Origin: JALCOL01 sp022649665
GTDB lineage: Bacteria > Bacillota > Bacilli > Lactobacillales > Enterococcaceae
DNA: 64,000 nucleotides
Strand: one strand, 5' to 3'
NCBI GenBank assembly: GCA_030372335.1
Contig: JAUDCW010000003.1
Position numbers and translations under genes: made by a program. Each line of letters opens with the position of its first letter. The first letter of the stretch is position 1. This document shows positions 25,481-33,254 of the stretch, one piece after another. Below the pieces are notes generated by a model that was given only the letters and a program-made list of their open reading frames with translations, was not told where the DNA came from and did no database searches.

Positions 25481-26147
25481 GTAGCTCTTCCTCCAATCTT
25501 TCTTTCGTATAACTGATTGGTAATGCTAGTTCAACATTATCAATGTCCATTAGAAAATCAGAAATCGTATTTTGAAAGTCCTTCACTAAGATATTGATGG
25601 TTACTTTCTCTTGAAATTGCTTTTTCACCTGCATCAAATTTTTTCTCGATTGAAAAAAAGCATTGATAAAACGTTCTTTAGGAACAAAACGGCCTTCAAC
25701 TTCTTCTCGTTTTTTAGTAAAGTCCCAAGCAATAAATGGATCTTGATATACATAATAGACAAGCACATTATAATTCTTTTTGAGTGCCCGTTCAATATTT
25801 TGACTTACCTTAGAAGTCGCAAACGTGCCATCAAGAATAAAACTATAACCCTTTTTAAGAACTAAATCGAGAGCAGCATCTACCAAAAGTGCTGATCCTC
25901 GTTGAAATTCATCTGAATTATTCCCAGCATAGCCCGGAAATAGTTCACGAAATTTATCAGCATCGATTACACAAAGATTACTATTCAATGCCGTCAATGT
26001 TTGTGTAGCCTCAGTCTTTCCAGCCCCAGGACTTCCGGCCATAAAAATGGCAGTCTTTTCTTCCTCTTTTTCTTTCCCATCAGTAATCGAAGAAATTAAT
26101 ACTTTTTTGTTCTCTTTAGCATACTGTAAAGAATAATCCTCTGTCAT
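25473..26147 (-). CDS. Zeta-toxin family P-loop kinase
   Basis: This protein of about 224 residues has Walker A GSPGAGKT near residues 38-45, then VIDADKFRELFPGY, ALDLVLKKGYSFILDGTF, and the lid segment QDPFIAWDFTKKREEVEGR. This is the zeta/PezT fold, which phosphorylates UDP-N-acetylglucosamine and blocks wall synthesis when free. The ATG at 26147 follows AGGAGG. No epsilon/PezA-like gene lies upstream; the only candidate partner is the 55-residue gene downstream. A function in ICE maintenance or phage defence fits its location between tcpA and the methyltransferase. Confidence 0.85.
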   Translation of the reverse strand: MTEDYSLQYAKENKKVLISSITDGKEKEEEKTAIFMAGSPGAGKTEATQTLTALNSNLCVIDADKFRELFPGYAGNNSDEFQRGSALLVDAALDLVLKKGYSFILDGTFATSKVSQNIERALKKNYNVLVYYVYQDPFIAWDFTKKREEVEGRFVPKERFINAFFQSRKNLMQVKKQFQEKVTINILVKDFQNTISDFLMDIDNVELALPISYTKERLEEELHD

Positions 26148-26232
26148 TTTTACTGCACCTCCTGACGCTTTCATCTCTAGTTTATCATACTTTAAGTCCG
26201 ATACTCTAGAAGACTAAATTTCTCTGTAGTTG

Positions 26233-27576
26233 TCATTTTTCTTTCGATTGCGCTACTTGTTTGATGGATTCCAAGAAATCATACCCTTTTGGTACAAGTG
26301 GCGTATAAAATTCGCTAATCACACTCCCTCCTGTATCTACATAACCTCGTCCTTTGATACGTTTCATAAAGAAATTTTTATCAACCTCACCAAACATCAT
26401 GGAATACCCGAGTTCACTCATACGTCCTAAAGCTACGCGAAAGTTGAATTGATCGCGAATCCCATCTCCTAAATATTTCGCATCTGGTCTTTGACAAGCC
26501 AAAATCAGAAAGAAACCAGACTGACGACCTAACATGACAATTTGTTTGAGCTTATTCAAAATCACCGCACTCTCCTTAGTCGTTAACATTTCCATATAAG
26601 CCACGTATTCATCAAAGATTAAAAAGTTTGGCGGAAGTCCAAGATACGCATAGTTCTCTCCTGTTTTGTAGTTGGGCATTTCTTTCATTGCCTTGCTACG
26701 AGCCATCATACGTTGGTAAAAATCTTCCACACAAGCAGAGATTTCTTCTTTTTGGGAGTATACGTGAGTCATCACCGTACCTAAATCGGCAAGATCCGCA
26801 TTTTTGGGATCAAGAACAAAAAGCTGGGCATCCGACTTCAATAAAGCTTGGATAATGGTGAGTAAAAAATAAGTCTTCCCACCACCTGTCCCACCAGCAA
26901 TTAACATATGAGGTAAGGAATCATACGCCCATACTTGATTTTTCATCAATCGCAACGCCCCATTTTCTGCCACTACTTCTTCAATTCCAATTCGATTGGC
27001 AATCATATCGTATAACAAGGTGTATTCCACATAAGAGTCTTTGAGTTCTTTTTCTACTAACTCACAATACAACCCACTTTCTAACTTCTTTTCCAATTTC
27101 AAGAGTTGATCTTGATATTTTCCCAGTGAAATTTGAACGCGAATAGACAGTAAGCCATCCTTCATTCGATAATAAATTTTGGGGAAGTAACTGATACTCT
27201 CTTTGGTCCGACTACTATTCAAATCTTTGAAAAAACCTTCACTTTGAGTTTGTTTCACTTCATACCAATGGTTTTCTAGAATCATCCGAGCTAGCTTTTG
27301 TCGATGCCACAAACTTCGCCAATGGTCCTGAAAAAAGTACATATAAAGCAACAGCATACTTCCTGACAAAACGAGACTTCCAAGCAGACATACTAAATCT
27401 TTCATGGACCAAACGATTTCAATAGTGGAAAGTGATAGCTTAGAAGTCTCAAGTTGTCTAAGTTCTTGAAAATAAAAGACGCTCATCCAACCGATGAATA
27501 AAGCGATTAGCCAGCCAAGAACAAAGTGATAAACCAAGTGCCGATCTCCTGCGCGTATGCGATGCCCTTTGTACAT
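26233..27576 (-). CDS. tcpA: FtsK/SpoIIIE-type coupling protein TcpA (Tn916 Orf21-like)
   Basis: This protein of about 447 residues feeds the relaxase-DNA complex to the mating channel. Two N-terminal transmembrane helices are followed by an FtsK-like ATPase with Walker A GGTGGGKT near residue 228 and Walker B FLIFDEYVAYMEM. LACQRPDAKYLGDG and RVALGRMSELGYSMM are further family blocks. The ATG at 27576 is preferred; the frame reaches 27597. It is the Tn916 orf21 equivalent but is separated from oriT by the toxin and methyltransferase insert. Confidence 0.93.
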   Translation of the reverse strand: MYKGHRIRAGDRHLVYHFVLGWLIALFIGWMSVFYFQELRQLETSKLSLSTIEIVWSMKDLVCLLGSLVLSGSMLLLYMYFFQDHWRSLWHRQKLARMILENHWYEVKQTQSEGFFKDLNSSRTKESISYFPKIYYRMKDGLLSIRVQISLGKYQDQLLKLEKKLESGLYCELVEKELKDSYVEYTLLYDMIANRIGIEEVVAENGALRLMKNQVWAYDSLPHMLIAGGTGGGKTYFLLTIIQALLKSDAQLFVLDPKNADLADLGTVMTHVYSQKEEISACVEDFYQRMMARSKAMKEMPNYKTGENYAYLGLPPNFLIFDEYVAYMEMLTTKESAVILNKLKQIVMLGRQSGFFLILACQRPDAKYLGDGIRDQFNFRVALGRMSELGYSMMFGEVDKNFFMKRIKGRGYVDTGGSVISEFYTPLVPKGYDFLESIKQVAQSKEK

Positions 27577-27601
27577 TTTGATGGTTTCCACCTCCAATCA
27601 A

Positions 27602-27633
27602 AAAAGCCCAATAGCATTTCATTGGGCAATTTC
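27602..27633 (-). terminator. Terminator upstream of tcpA
   Basis: GCCCAATGAAATGCTATTGGGC followed by TTTTTT on the minus strand, split here as stem GCCCAAT/ATTGGGC with T tract. Confidence 0.8.
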
Positions 27634-27644
27634 AAAAAGTTATA

Positions 27645-27998
27645 CTAGTCATTTACTGCTACGGAGAGTTGTTTTGTTTCAACTAATTGCGTTAAGAAAC
27701 CTTCAATGGCATCCGGCATCTCCACACCAATTTCTTCCAAGACAGATTCCGCCTGCCGACATAAGTTTTCATTTACTTCGACAACCATAAAGAAGGACTC
27801 TTCTTCCCCTAACCAATCCAGTACATCAAAGTCTTCTGCGGCATCGTTACCTACTTCCAGTAATCCTTGATGCATAATCAGAAACATTTTTTCATCATAG
27901 GTTAATGCGTTAGTGAGTTGTTCTTCGGTTAGCTCACCTTTGCCATATTGATCGAGACAATCTAAAATATGTTCCACATTAATTTCCATATTCTTCAC
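27645..27998 (-). CDS. Acidic ICE protein with a RelB/DinJ-like C-terminal segment
   Basis: This 117-residue acidic protein (MEINVEHILDCLDQYGKGELTEE, cited in part) ends with VLEEIGVEMPDAIEGFLTQLVETKQL. That segment resembles the ribbon-helix-helix core of RelB/DinJ antitoxins (a G-L-x-M-x-D-A-I-x-x-F-L pattern). No RelE-type toxin is nearby. It directly abuts the orf22-like gene (one-base gap). Either an orphan antitoxin-like regulator or a chance resemblance is possible. Confidence 0.6.
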   Translation of the reverse strand: MKNMEINVEHILDCLDQYGKGELTEEQLTNALTYDEKMFLIMHQGLLEVGNDAAEDFDVLDWLGEEESFFMVVEVNENLCRQAESVLEEIGVEMPDAIEGFLTQLVETKQLSVAVND

Positions 27999-28373
27999 CT
28001 ATTTCTTTCCTTCATTTTGGTTCGTAGGATTTCCTTGATTCGGTTGTCGTTTTAAGACTAAATCATCTGCCTTGATAAACCAATTGACAGTAGTTCCTTC
28101 TCGGAAAACATAATTGGCGACCGTATCCACGATAGGATTGACCAACTCTACCTCCGCATCATATGCAAACTCGCGTAAGGGTACATTTGCTGGGATACTA
28201 ACTTGGATCATTCGACCTTGTGCAGAAGATTTCAAATTATAGGTCCGTTCTTTTACCTCATTACTAACCGTCCCATCCTCATTTTGTTTCCGTACTTCTC
28301 GACGTAATGCGGAAAACCGCAACTTCCCAAAGGTTAATCCTGAATCTACAACAATACCTTCTGTTAATCTCAT
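27999..28373 (-). CDS. YdcP-family ICE protein (Tn916 Orf22-like)
   Basis: This 124-residue protein starts MRLTEGIVVDSGLTFGKLRFS and has the conserved RTYNLKSSAQGRMIQVSIPA segment of the YdcP/DUF961 family. In Tn916 and ICEBs1 such genes are the first of the transfer operon, and ICEBs1 YdcP-type proteins are helper factors for replication. GGAGG precedes the ATG. It is paired with the related gene upstream. Confidence 0.88.
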   Translation of the reverse strand: MRLTEGIVVDSGLTFGKLRFSALRREVRKQNEDGTVSNEVKERTYNLKSSAQGRMIQVSIPANVPLREFAYDAEVELVNPIVDTVANYVFREGTTVNWFIKADDLVLKRQPNQGNPTNQNEGKK

Positions 28374-28385
28374 CCTCTTTTCCTC

Positions 28386-28700
28386 CTATGCTTTCACTAA
28401 ATCATCGACATACAACACGTAATCGGTAAACCCACGATTCTCAATCTCATAGCCTTTGGCAACCAAGTGGGGATTCACGGCTTTTAGCGGTTGGTCTTGA
28501 TCAAAATCCTTTTCGCCGGCTTCCGCAGCTACTACCACCTCAATATCATCGGCTCGTTGTTTACTGGAATACAAATGGTAACTATGACCAATTACTGTAG
28601 TATTCCGCCCATATCCTTCTGTTAAAACTTCCCCTTCGCCGGCATAACTTATCTTTCCAAAGGTTTCGGCCATATCTGGTACAACAAATTTCAATTCCAT
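28386..28700 (-). CDS. YdcP-family ICE protein (Tn916 Orf23-like)
   Basis: This 104-residue protein (MELKFVVPDMAETFGKISYAG) is a shorter relative of the neighbouring Orf22-like protein, with YHLYSSKQRADDIEVVVAAEAGEK and PHLVAKGYEIENRGFTDY as family blocks. It is the first gene of the backbone operon, 12 bases from the next. Confidence 0.88.
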   Translation of the reverse strand: MELKFVVPDMAETFGKISYAGEGEVLTEGYGRNTTVIGHSYHLYSSKQRADDIEVVVAAEAGEKDFDQDQPLKAVNPHLVAKGYEIENRGFTDYVLYVDDLVKA

Positions 28701-28735
28701 ATTTTTTTCCTCTTTTCATTGTTAGTTTTGGATAC

Positions 28736-28773
28736 AAAAATAGCGCGACCACTTTTTTAGGAGGCGGTCGCGC
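28736..28773 (-). terminator. GC-rich terminator between the adhesin and the transfer operon
   Basis: GCGCGACC and GGTCGCGC form a strong stem with TATTTTTG following on the minus strand. It separates adhesin transcription from the orf23-orf13 operon. Confidence 0.75.
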
Positions 28774-28812
28774 ACATCGGTTCTTCTTATTTACTTGTTT
28801 CATCTCATCACC

Positions 28813-31800
28813 TTAGTTCCGGCGATTCCAGAAATAATAGCCCGCCGTCGCAAAGATCAAGGTAAAACCAATGAACAGTAGCACATTGGAATTTTTCTCC
28901 CCGGTTTGAGGGAATGTCTTCACTGTAGGACTAGATTCTTGAGAGCCACTTGGAACCGTTGGTGTTTCCGGTTGTTCTGGTGTACTTGGTGTTGTCGGAA
29001 CTTCTTTTGGAGTTAAGGTTTGAGATTTTTCTTTCAAATCTTCATTGTGTTTTCCATTGATGTTTCCATCTTTGTCGTAGTTATTTTCTTTAAAGGTAAA
29101 ACTTGTACCTTCTGGAAACTTTCCAGTGTCTACTTTTTCCGCAAGCACGGTTTTGGTAAATTCTTTGTCATTCACTTCGTAATCAATTTTGCCAGATTTC
29201 CAAATTTCTTTGTTCGTGCCATCTGGTAATAAGGCGTACAGAATTGTTTCGAAAGCTTCTTTTGAGCCATCCAGTACATCATGGGTAATGGACACATCAT
29301 CAAACATATCTACCACGTCACCATGAGTGAAAGTTTGCGAACCGTCTTCTAAGTGGGCTTTTGTTTGGATGGAAACATGACGCTCCACCGTACAATTGAC
29401 AGTTTGGGCTTGGTTATTCAAACTAGCATCCTTTGCTACTGGCTCATCGCCTGCTTTAAAGGCTTCCTTATTTTCATACACATAGTTGAATAAGACGATG
29501 GTTTTATCCAAAACTTGTTCGGCGGTTAATTTATGCAGAATTTCCCAAGTTCCTGTTTTTTCTTTGTTCGCCAAGGTGGCCGTTGTTTCCGCAATCACGA
29601 CTGGTTTGGCATTTTCATCTTTTTCTTGAGCAGCTTTTGTGGCTTCTACATCAATGGCTTGCGCTACCACATACCAGTCTTCTTTGATTTCATGCAAGTT
29701 ATAGCTCAACTTATCAATTAGCTCGGTAGAATCAAGGCTAGTCAATTCTTTGTCCCCGTCTTTCCAAGTCGCAAGGGAAGTCAAACTATCTTCTTCCTCA
29801 GGCAAATCATAAAGCATCAAACGATTCAAACTAACGGAAAATTCGTTGTTCGTCAGTTTCTCGTAAGGAACGGTCACCGTCTTAATCGGTTGTTTTTGTC
29901 CCTTTTCGGTAATGGTGAAGACATACTCACTCTTGGCGTAATCCTCTTTATTTTCTTTAAAAGTAGAACGGATTTCTAATGGTGTAATCTTTTGAAATCC
30001 TTCTGGGGCTTCTACTTCTTCAAGTAAATAATCCCCATAAGGAAGATTTTCAAACTTGCCATAGCCATCAAAACCTAGTTGCTCGTTATAAGCTGTGGTC
30101 GCTTCATCTTCAGCGCCTGTGATTTCATTGGTTCCTTCCAATGGCGATACTTTAAAAGTCAGATCATTGAAGCCAGTTTCGGCAGTTCCCGTAGCTGATC
30201 CGGCGAATTTGAAGAAATCAAACCCAAAGCGAATCACTTGTTCTTTTGCCGTAACATCTCGGGTAATCACAGCATTTTTTTCGCTATCATCCACCTTTTT
30301 GATGGAAACAGGATACTTCGTTTCATCCAAAGAATATCCTTCAGGTGCTTTGGTTTCTTGCCAGTAATACTCGTTAATCGCCAGATGTTTAACGGCAACT
30401 TGATTCTTTTCATCTAAAGTCAAAGTCATCGTTTCATCAGAAGCTTTCGTTCCTTTCACTAATTCTGGCTTAAAAGACTCACTCCATTTAACAGCTTGAC
30501 TATCTTTTGCAGTAAAGAGAGTATATTCAGCTCCTTTAAACTCAGCTTTCCCTTGAGTTTCATTACCGGTATCTTTGTCTTCTTTTGTCAAAGTGGTTTC
30601 ACCAGTGATTTCTTGGTTTTGCCCTTTTACGTTACTGGTCACAAGGGCTACCGTTTGATTGGCATACTTTAATTCGACTTTTACGGGTTTGAAAGTATTC
30701 ACGAAGCCGTTAGATGCTTTGATTTCGGTCACGTAATAGGTTCCTAATTCCAACGCGTTAGCAATCTCTTTTGGAGTTTCTGCATGGCCTTTTTCATCCG
30801 TGATTATTTCTTGAACGATTTCACCAGTTGGGCTATCTTTGCGAATAGCAAATGTATTGCCAGCTAAAGAATAATCGTCGTTCCAAAGATCATTTCCTGT
30901 TTCAACTCCGGTTTTATCCAGAATGATTTGACCTTTTTCTCGCGTATTTTTTGAAGTCACGGAAATGGTTTCACCTGCTTTAATCGTGGCAGTCATAGGT
31001 GTGGTATCAATCGTATAAGGCGCCGGCACTGATTTTTCAGTAATGGTTACCTTTGTACCATGAGGAATCCCATCCAATGTCGCAATACCTTCTTTGTCAG
31101 TAGTCACGTCTTTTGTAGGCAAAGTTTTTCCAAAGTCTAAATGGAAAACCGTTCCCGGTACAACATCACCTGATTCTTTATCGACTTTTTTAATCTTTAA
31201 AGAACCCTCCGTTTCCACATCAATTTTGATCGTGTAAGTGTTCGGTTTATCAATCGCCCCAGCCATCAGGGTTTGTTGACCAGCCATCTTATAAGCAACC
31301 GGTGTTCCAGTTCCAACAGATTTCTTAAGTGTCAACACACCGCTTTCTTTTGAATTGGCATTCGGTGTGATGACCAATTGATTGTCATTCACGCGATAAT
31401 CAATGTTTGCGGTATTCTCCACAACTTCATCGAATTCTGACAAATTCAGATTATTCATATCCGTTAAGGTGGTCGATTGACCTAGAACTGTTTTAGCCGT
31501 GCTATTATGGAAACTTGGTTTCTTCTGATAATCGGAAATAGCTTGATTAATTTTTGCCTCAATGGCTGCGATATTTACGGCACTGCCATCTAGATGCTTC
31601 ATAGAATGAAGAGTATAACCATTCACTTCTTGCCAGATCATCTTTTGAGCAACCATTTGTGTGTCAATATCTGTACCGGCATTTTTCCATAATACTGAAA
31701 CTAATTTGGCTTTCTCCGGCATATCAGGCAATGGATTTTTCTCATACCCTGGAGTGAATTCATTATAAATTGGAACTCCTGGTTCAATACAGAAAATATC

Positions 31801-32040
31801 TTGTTTCTCCCCATTGTACACCGCATAATGTGGAACAGTGACTTCTGACATTGGACGGCTGTCACTAAAGGTTCCTTCGACAGCATACTGATGGGCTAAA
31901 TCTAATTCCACGGTCACTGTTTGCGGATGAGTAATTTCATCAGCAAAGGCAACCGTAGAACCAATCGCTCCGCCAATTGTTTGACCCAACAGAGCCAAAG
32001 TTGCAAATAATCGCCAATTTCTAAATTTCGGCTTTTTCAT
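28813..32040 (-). CDS. LPXTG surface adhesin with thioester domain and Cna-B/SpaA repeats
   Basis: This protein of about 1,075 residues has a signal peptide (to FADE, ~34). A thioester domain follows, with Cys in IFCIEPG (~84) and Gln in VAQKMIWQ (~132). SpaA/Cna-B-type isopeptide modules come next (SLKIKKVDKESGDVVPGTVF, QETKAPEGYSLDE, EEVEAPEGFQKI), then VaFE-like repeats (ERHVSIQTKAHL, FTHGDVVDMFDDV), a Pro/Thr-rich wall linker and an FPQTG sorting signal near residue 1043. Thioester domains bind host or surface ligands covalently. The ATG at 32040 follows AAAGGAG. It precedes the transfer operon, where ICE adhesins aid mating contact or host attachment. Confidence 0.9.
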   Translation of the reverse strand: MKKPKFRNWRLFATLALLGQTIGGAIGSTVAFADEITHPQTVTVELDLAHQYAVEGTFSDSRPMSEVTVPHYAVYNGEKQDIFCIEPGVPIYNEFTPGYEKNPLPDMPEKAKLVSVLWKNAGTDIDTQMVAQKMIWQEVNGYTLHSMKHLDGSAVNIAAIEAKINQAISDYQKKPSFHNSTAKTVLGQSTTLTDMNNLNLSEFDEVVENTANIDYRVNDNQLVITPNANSKESGVLTLKKSVGTGTPVAYKMAGQQTLMAGAIDKPNTYTIKIDVETEGSLKIKKVDKESGDVVPGTVFHLDFGKTLPTKDVTTDKEGIATLDGIPHGTKVTITEKSVPAPYTIDTTPMTATIKAGETISVTSKNTREKGQIILDKTGVETGNDLWNDDYSLAGNTFAIRKDSPTGEIVQEIITDEKGHAETPKEIANALELGTYYVTEIKASNGFVNTFKPVKVELKYANQTVALVTSNVKGQNQEITGETTLTKEDKDTGNETQGKAEFKGAEYTLFTAKDSQAVKWSESFKPELVKGTKASDETMTLTLDEKNQVAVKHLAINEYYWQETKAPEGYSLDETKYPVSIKKVDDSEKNAVITRDVTAKEQVIRFGFDFFKFAGSATGTAETGFNDLTFKVSPLEGTNEITGAEDEATTAYNEQLGFDGYGKFENLPYGDYLLEEVEAPEGFQKITPLEIRSTFKENKEDYAKSEYVFTITEKGQKQPIKTVTVPYEKLTNNEFSVSLNRLMLYDLPEEEDSLTSLATWKDGDKELTSLDSTELIDKLSYNLHEIKEDWYVVAQAIDVEATKAAQEKDENAKPVVIAETTATLANKEKTGTWEILHKLTAEQVLDKTIVLFNYVYENKEAFKAGDEPVAKDASLNNQAQTVNCTVERHVSIQTKAHLEDGSQTFTHGDVVDMFDDVSITHDVLDGSKEAFETILYALLPDGTNKEIWKSGKIDYEVNDKEFTKTVLAEKVDTGKFPEGTSFTFKENNYDKDGNINGKHNEDLKEKSQTLTPKEVPTTPSTPEQPETPTVPSGSQESSPTVKTFPQTGEKNSNVLLFIGFTLIFATAGYYFWNRRN

Positions 32041-32068
32041 ATAATAAATCTCCTTTCCCATTTGGGTA

Positions 32069-32100
32069 ATAAAAAAGAGACATCCATCTCTGAATGTCTC
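32069..32100 (-). terminator. Terminator of the multi-HTH regulator gene
   Basis: GAGACATTCA and TGGATGTCTC form the stem, followed by TTTTTT on the minus strand. Confidence 0.8.
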
Positions 32101-32131
32101 AAATGTTTTAAACTATTCTTTTCAAAAATTG

Positions 32132-33058
32132 TCAGATACCATATATCAAAAACTCCAAAGAGACTTTTCCTATATAGGCATACTGAATAATGCGATCCGT
32201 ATTTGGGATATCTTTTCCGTTCTCGTATTTGTCCATTGACCATTTTGTAATGAGCGGTGAAAAAAACTTTCCAAAGTCTTCTCTTTCTAAACGATAATCC
32301 CTTCGAATTTTCCGAAGTCTAAGTCCCATTCGGAAAGGATCCAACTTGTCAAATTGGTTAATCGTATTTCCTTTTTTCAACATCTTGCTAAAAGTCTCCC
32401 CATACAAAATATAAGGGACAGTCACTTTCCCAAGATAGGCAACATTCATTAATCTTTCAATATCAGGAATGTTCGCACCTTTTTCCCATCTATTCACAAC
32501 ATTCTTGCCTGCTGGTCGGGTAAAGTTCTTACCAAATTTCTCCAGTGTTTCACCTCGATTTTTCCGAATCTCTTGGATTCGTTTTCCCATCGCTATTTTA
32601 TCGACGATGGGTAATTTAAACGAACCGTCATCTTGTTTTATATCCATCAAAATTTCTTTACCATCGTTAGACAATAACTGAGTGATTTTCACAATTGCAT
32701 TTTTTGACAATGGACGACTTTGATTTAAAAATTTATTTAGAAGAGATATTTCGATTCCTAACTTCTTAGATAAATCCTCACGAGAAAAATTATTTGTAGT
32801 TTGATATTTTTCTAAATCAATCAAGACTTGTTGTTTTCTTTGAGTCATATCTTTAATAAATGATTCAGCACCGAGAACATCACTCAAAATTCTATCGTTC
32901 TTTTTAGATATACTGCGTAATCCATTTTCATATTTTACGATTGTAGCTTGTGATATATTTGATAACCTTGCCAATTCTTCTTGAGTTAATTGTTTAGATA
33001 ACCTAGCTTCTTTTAAATTATTTCCCATTTTGATTAACTCATCTTTATTTGTTTGCAT
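32132..33058 (-). CDS. XRE-family regulator with several HTH modules
   Basis: This 308-residue protein starts with a classic XRE helix-turn-helix (LTQEELARLSNISQATIVKYENG, cited in part). A second helical HTH-like unit (FSREDLSKKLGIEISLLNKFL) is followed by two more modules with similar text (AMGKRIQEIRKNRGETLEKFGKNF and GLRLRKIRRDYRLEREDFGKFF), each ending with an IPYILYGE or LEFLIYGI strand. The last two appear to be internal duplicates. It is the outermost ICE gene at this end, divided from the adhesin by a terminator. A role as the element's master repressor is likely but not shown. Confidence 0.78.
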   Translation of the reverse strand: MQTNKDELIKMGNNLKEARLSKQLTQEELARLSNISQATIVKYENGLRSISKKNDRILSDVLGAESFIKDMTQRKQQVLIDLEKYQTTNNFSREDLSKKLGIEISLLNKFLNQSRPLSKNAIVKITQLLSNDGKEILMDIKQDDGSFKLPIVDKIAMGKRIQEIRKNRGETLEKFGKNFTRPAGKNVVNRWEKGANIPDIERLMNVAYLGKVTVPYILYGETFSKMLKKGNTINQFDKLDPFRMGLRLRKIRRDYRLEREDFGKFFSPLITKWSMDKYENGKDIPNTDRIIQYAYIGKVSLEFLIYGI

Positions 33059-33088
33059 GAAAAAAGCACCTCCTTATGAGATGCTTTC

Positions 33089-33117
33089 ATCATACGCTGA
33101 CAAGTAAAAATCCTCAA
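33089..33117 (-). promoter_or_regulatory. Sigma-A promoter of the multi-HTH regulator
   Basis: TTGAGG at 33117-33112 and TATGAT at 33094-33089 on the minus strand are spaced 17 bases apart. An AAGGAGG site precedes the gene's ATG. Confidence 0.7.
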
Positions 33118-33254
33118 GGAAATTATTCCTTTTTTGTCCTTTTTTATTAAGTCGTGACAACCGTATGACAGTTTAAATTTTTTTAAACGGGTAAATCACG
33201 AATTTTACGCCACTCGAAAAGGTTGATTTAATAGGGTTTTCAGTTGATAAAAAG
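33118..33254. other. Probable ICE right end and lepA 3' flank
   Basis: The composition changes here from AT-rich element to core chromosome. It holds T-rich direct repeats (CCTTTTTT twice) and the palindrome GTTTAAATTTTTTTAAAC (33171-33188). The element end should be within this interval; the exact junction cannot be set without the other end. Confidence 0.55.

Larger units (their letters stand above)
1..33200 (-). mobile_element. Tn916-family integrative conjugative element (partial, left end not in window)
   Basis: A complete run of Tn916-type transfer genes (counterparts of orf23 to orf13) is present in canonical order and orientation, with an oriT core between the relaxase and coupling-protein genes. 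Regulators resembling orf7/orf8 lie at the left, where Tn916 carries its regulation and recombination module. The region is visibly richer in A+T than the chromosome right of lepA. No integrase or excisionase is visible, so the element either continues left of base 1 or has lost them. The right end is inferred between about 33,118 and 33,250. Backbone identity is secure; the outer limits, and whether every cargo gene belongs to one element, are inference. Confidence 0.8.

Noticed and set aside
1..33200. Expected Tn916 integrase, excisionase and tet(M)
   Set aside because: Both strands were read for tyrosine recombinase and ribosomal-protection motifs; none was found, so they are not annotated.
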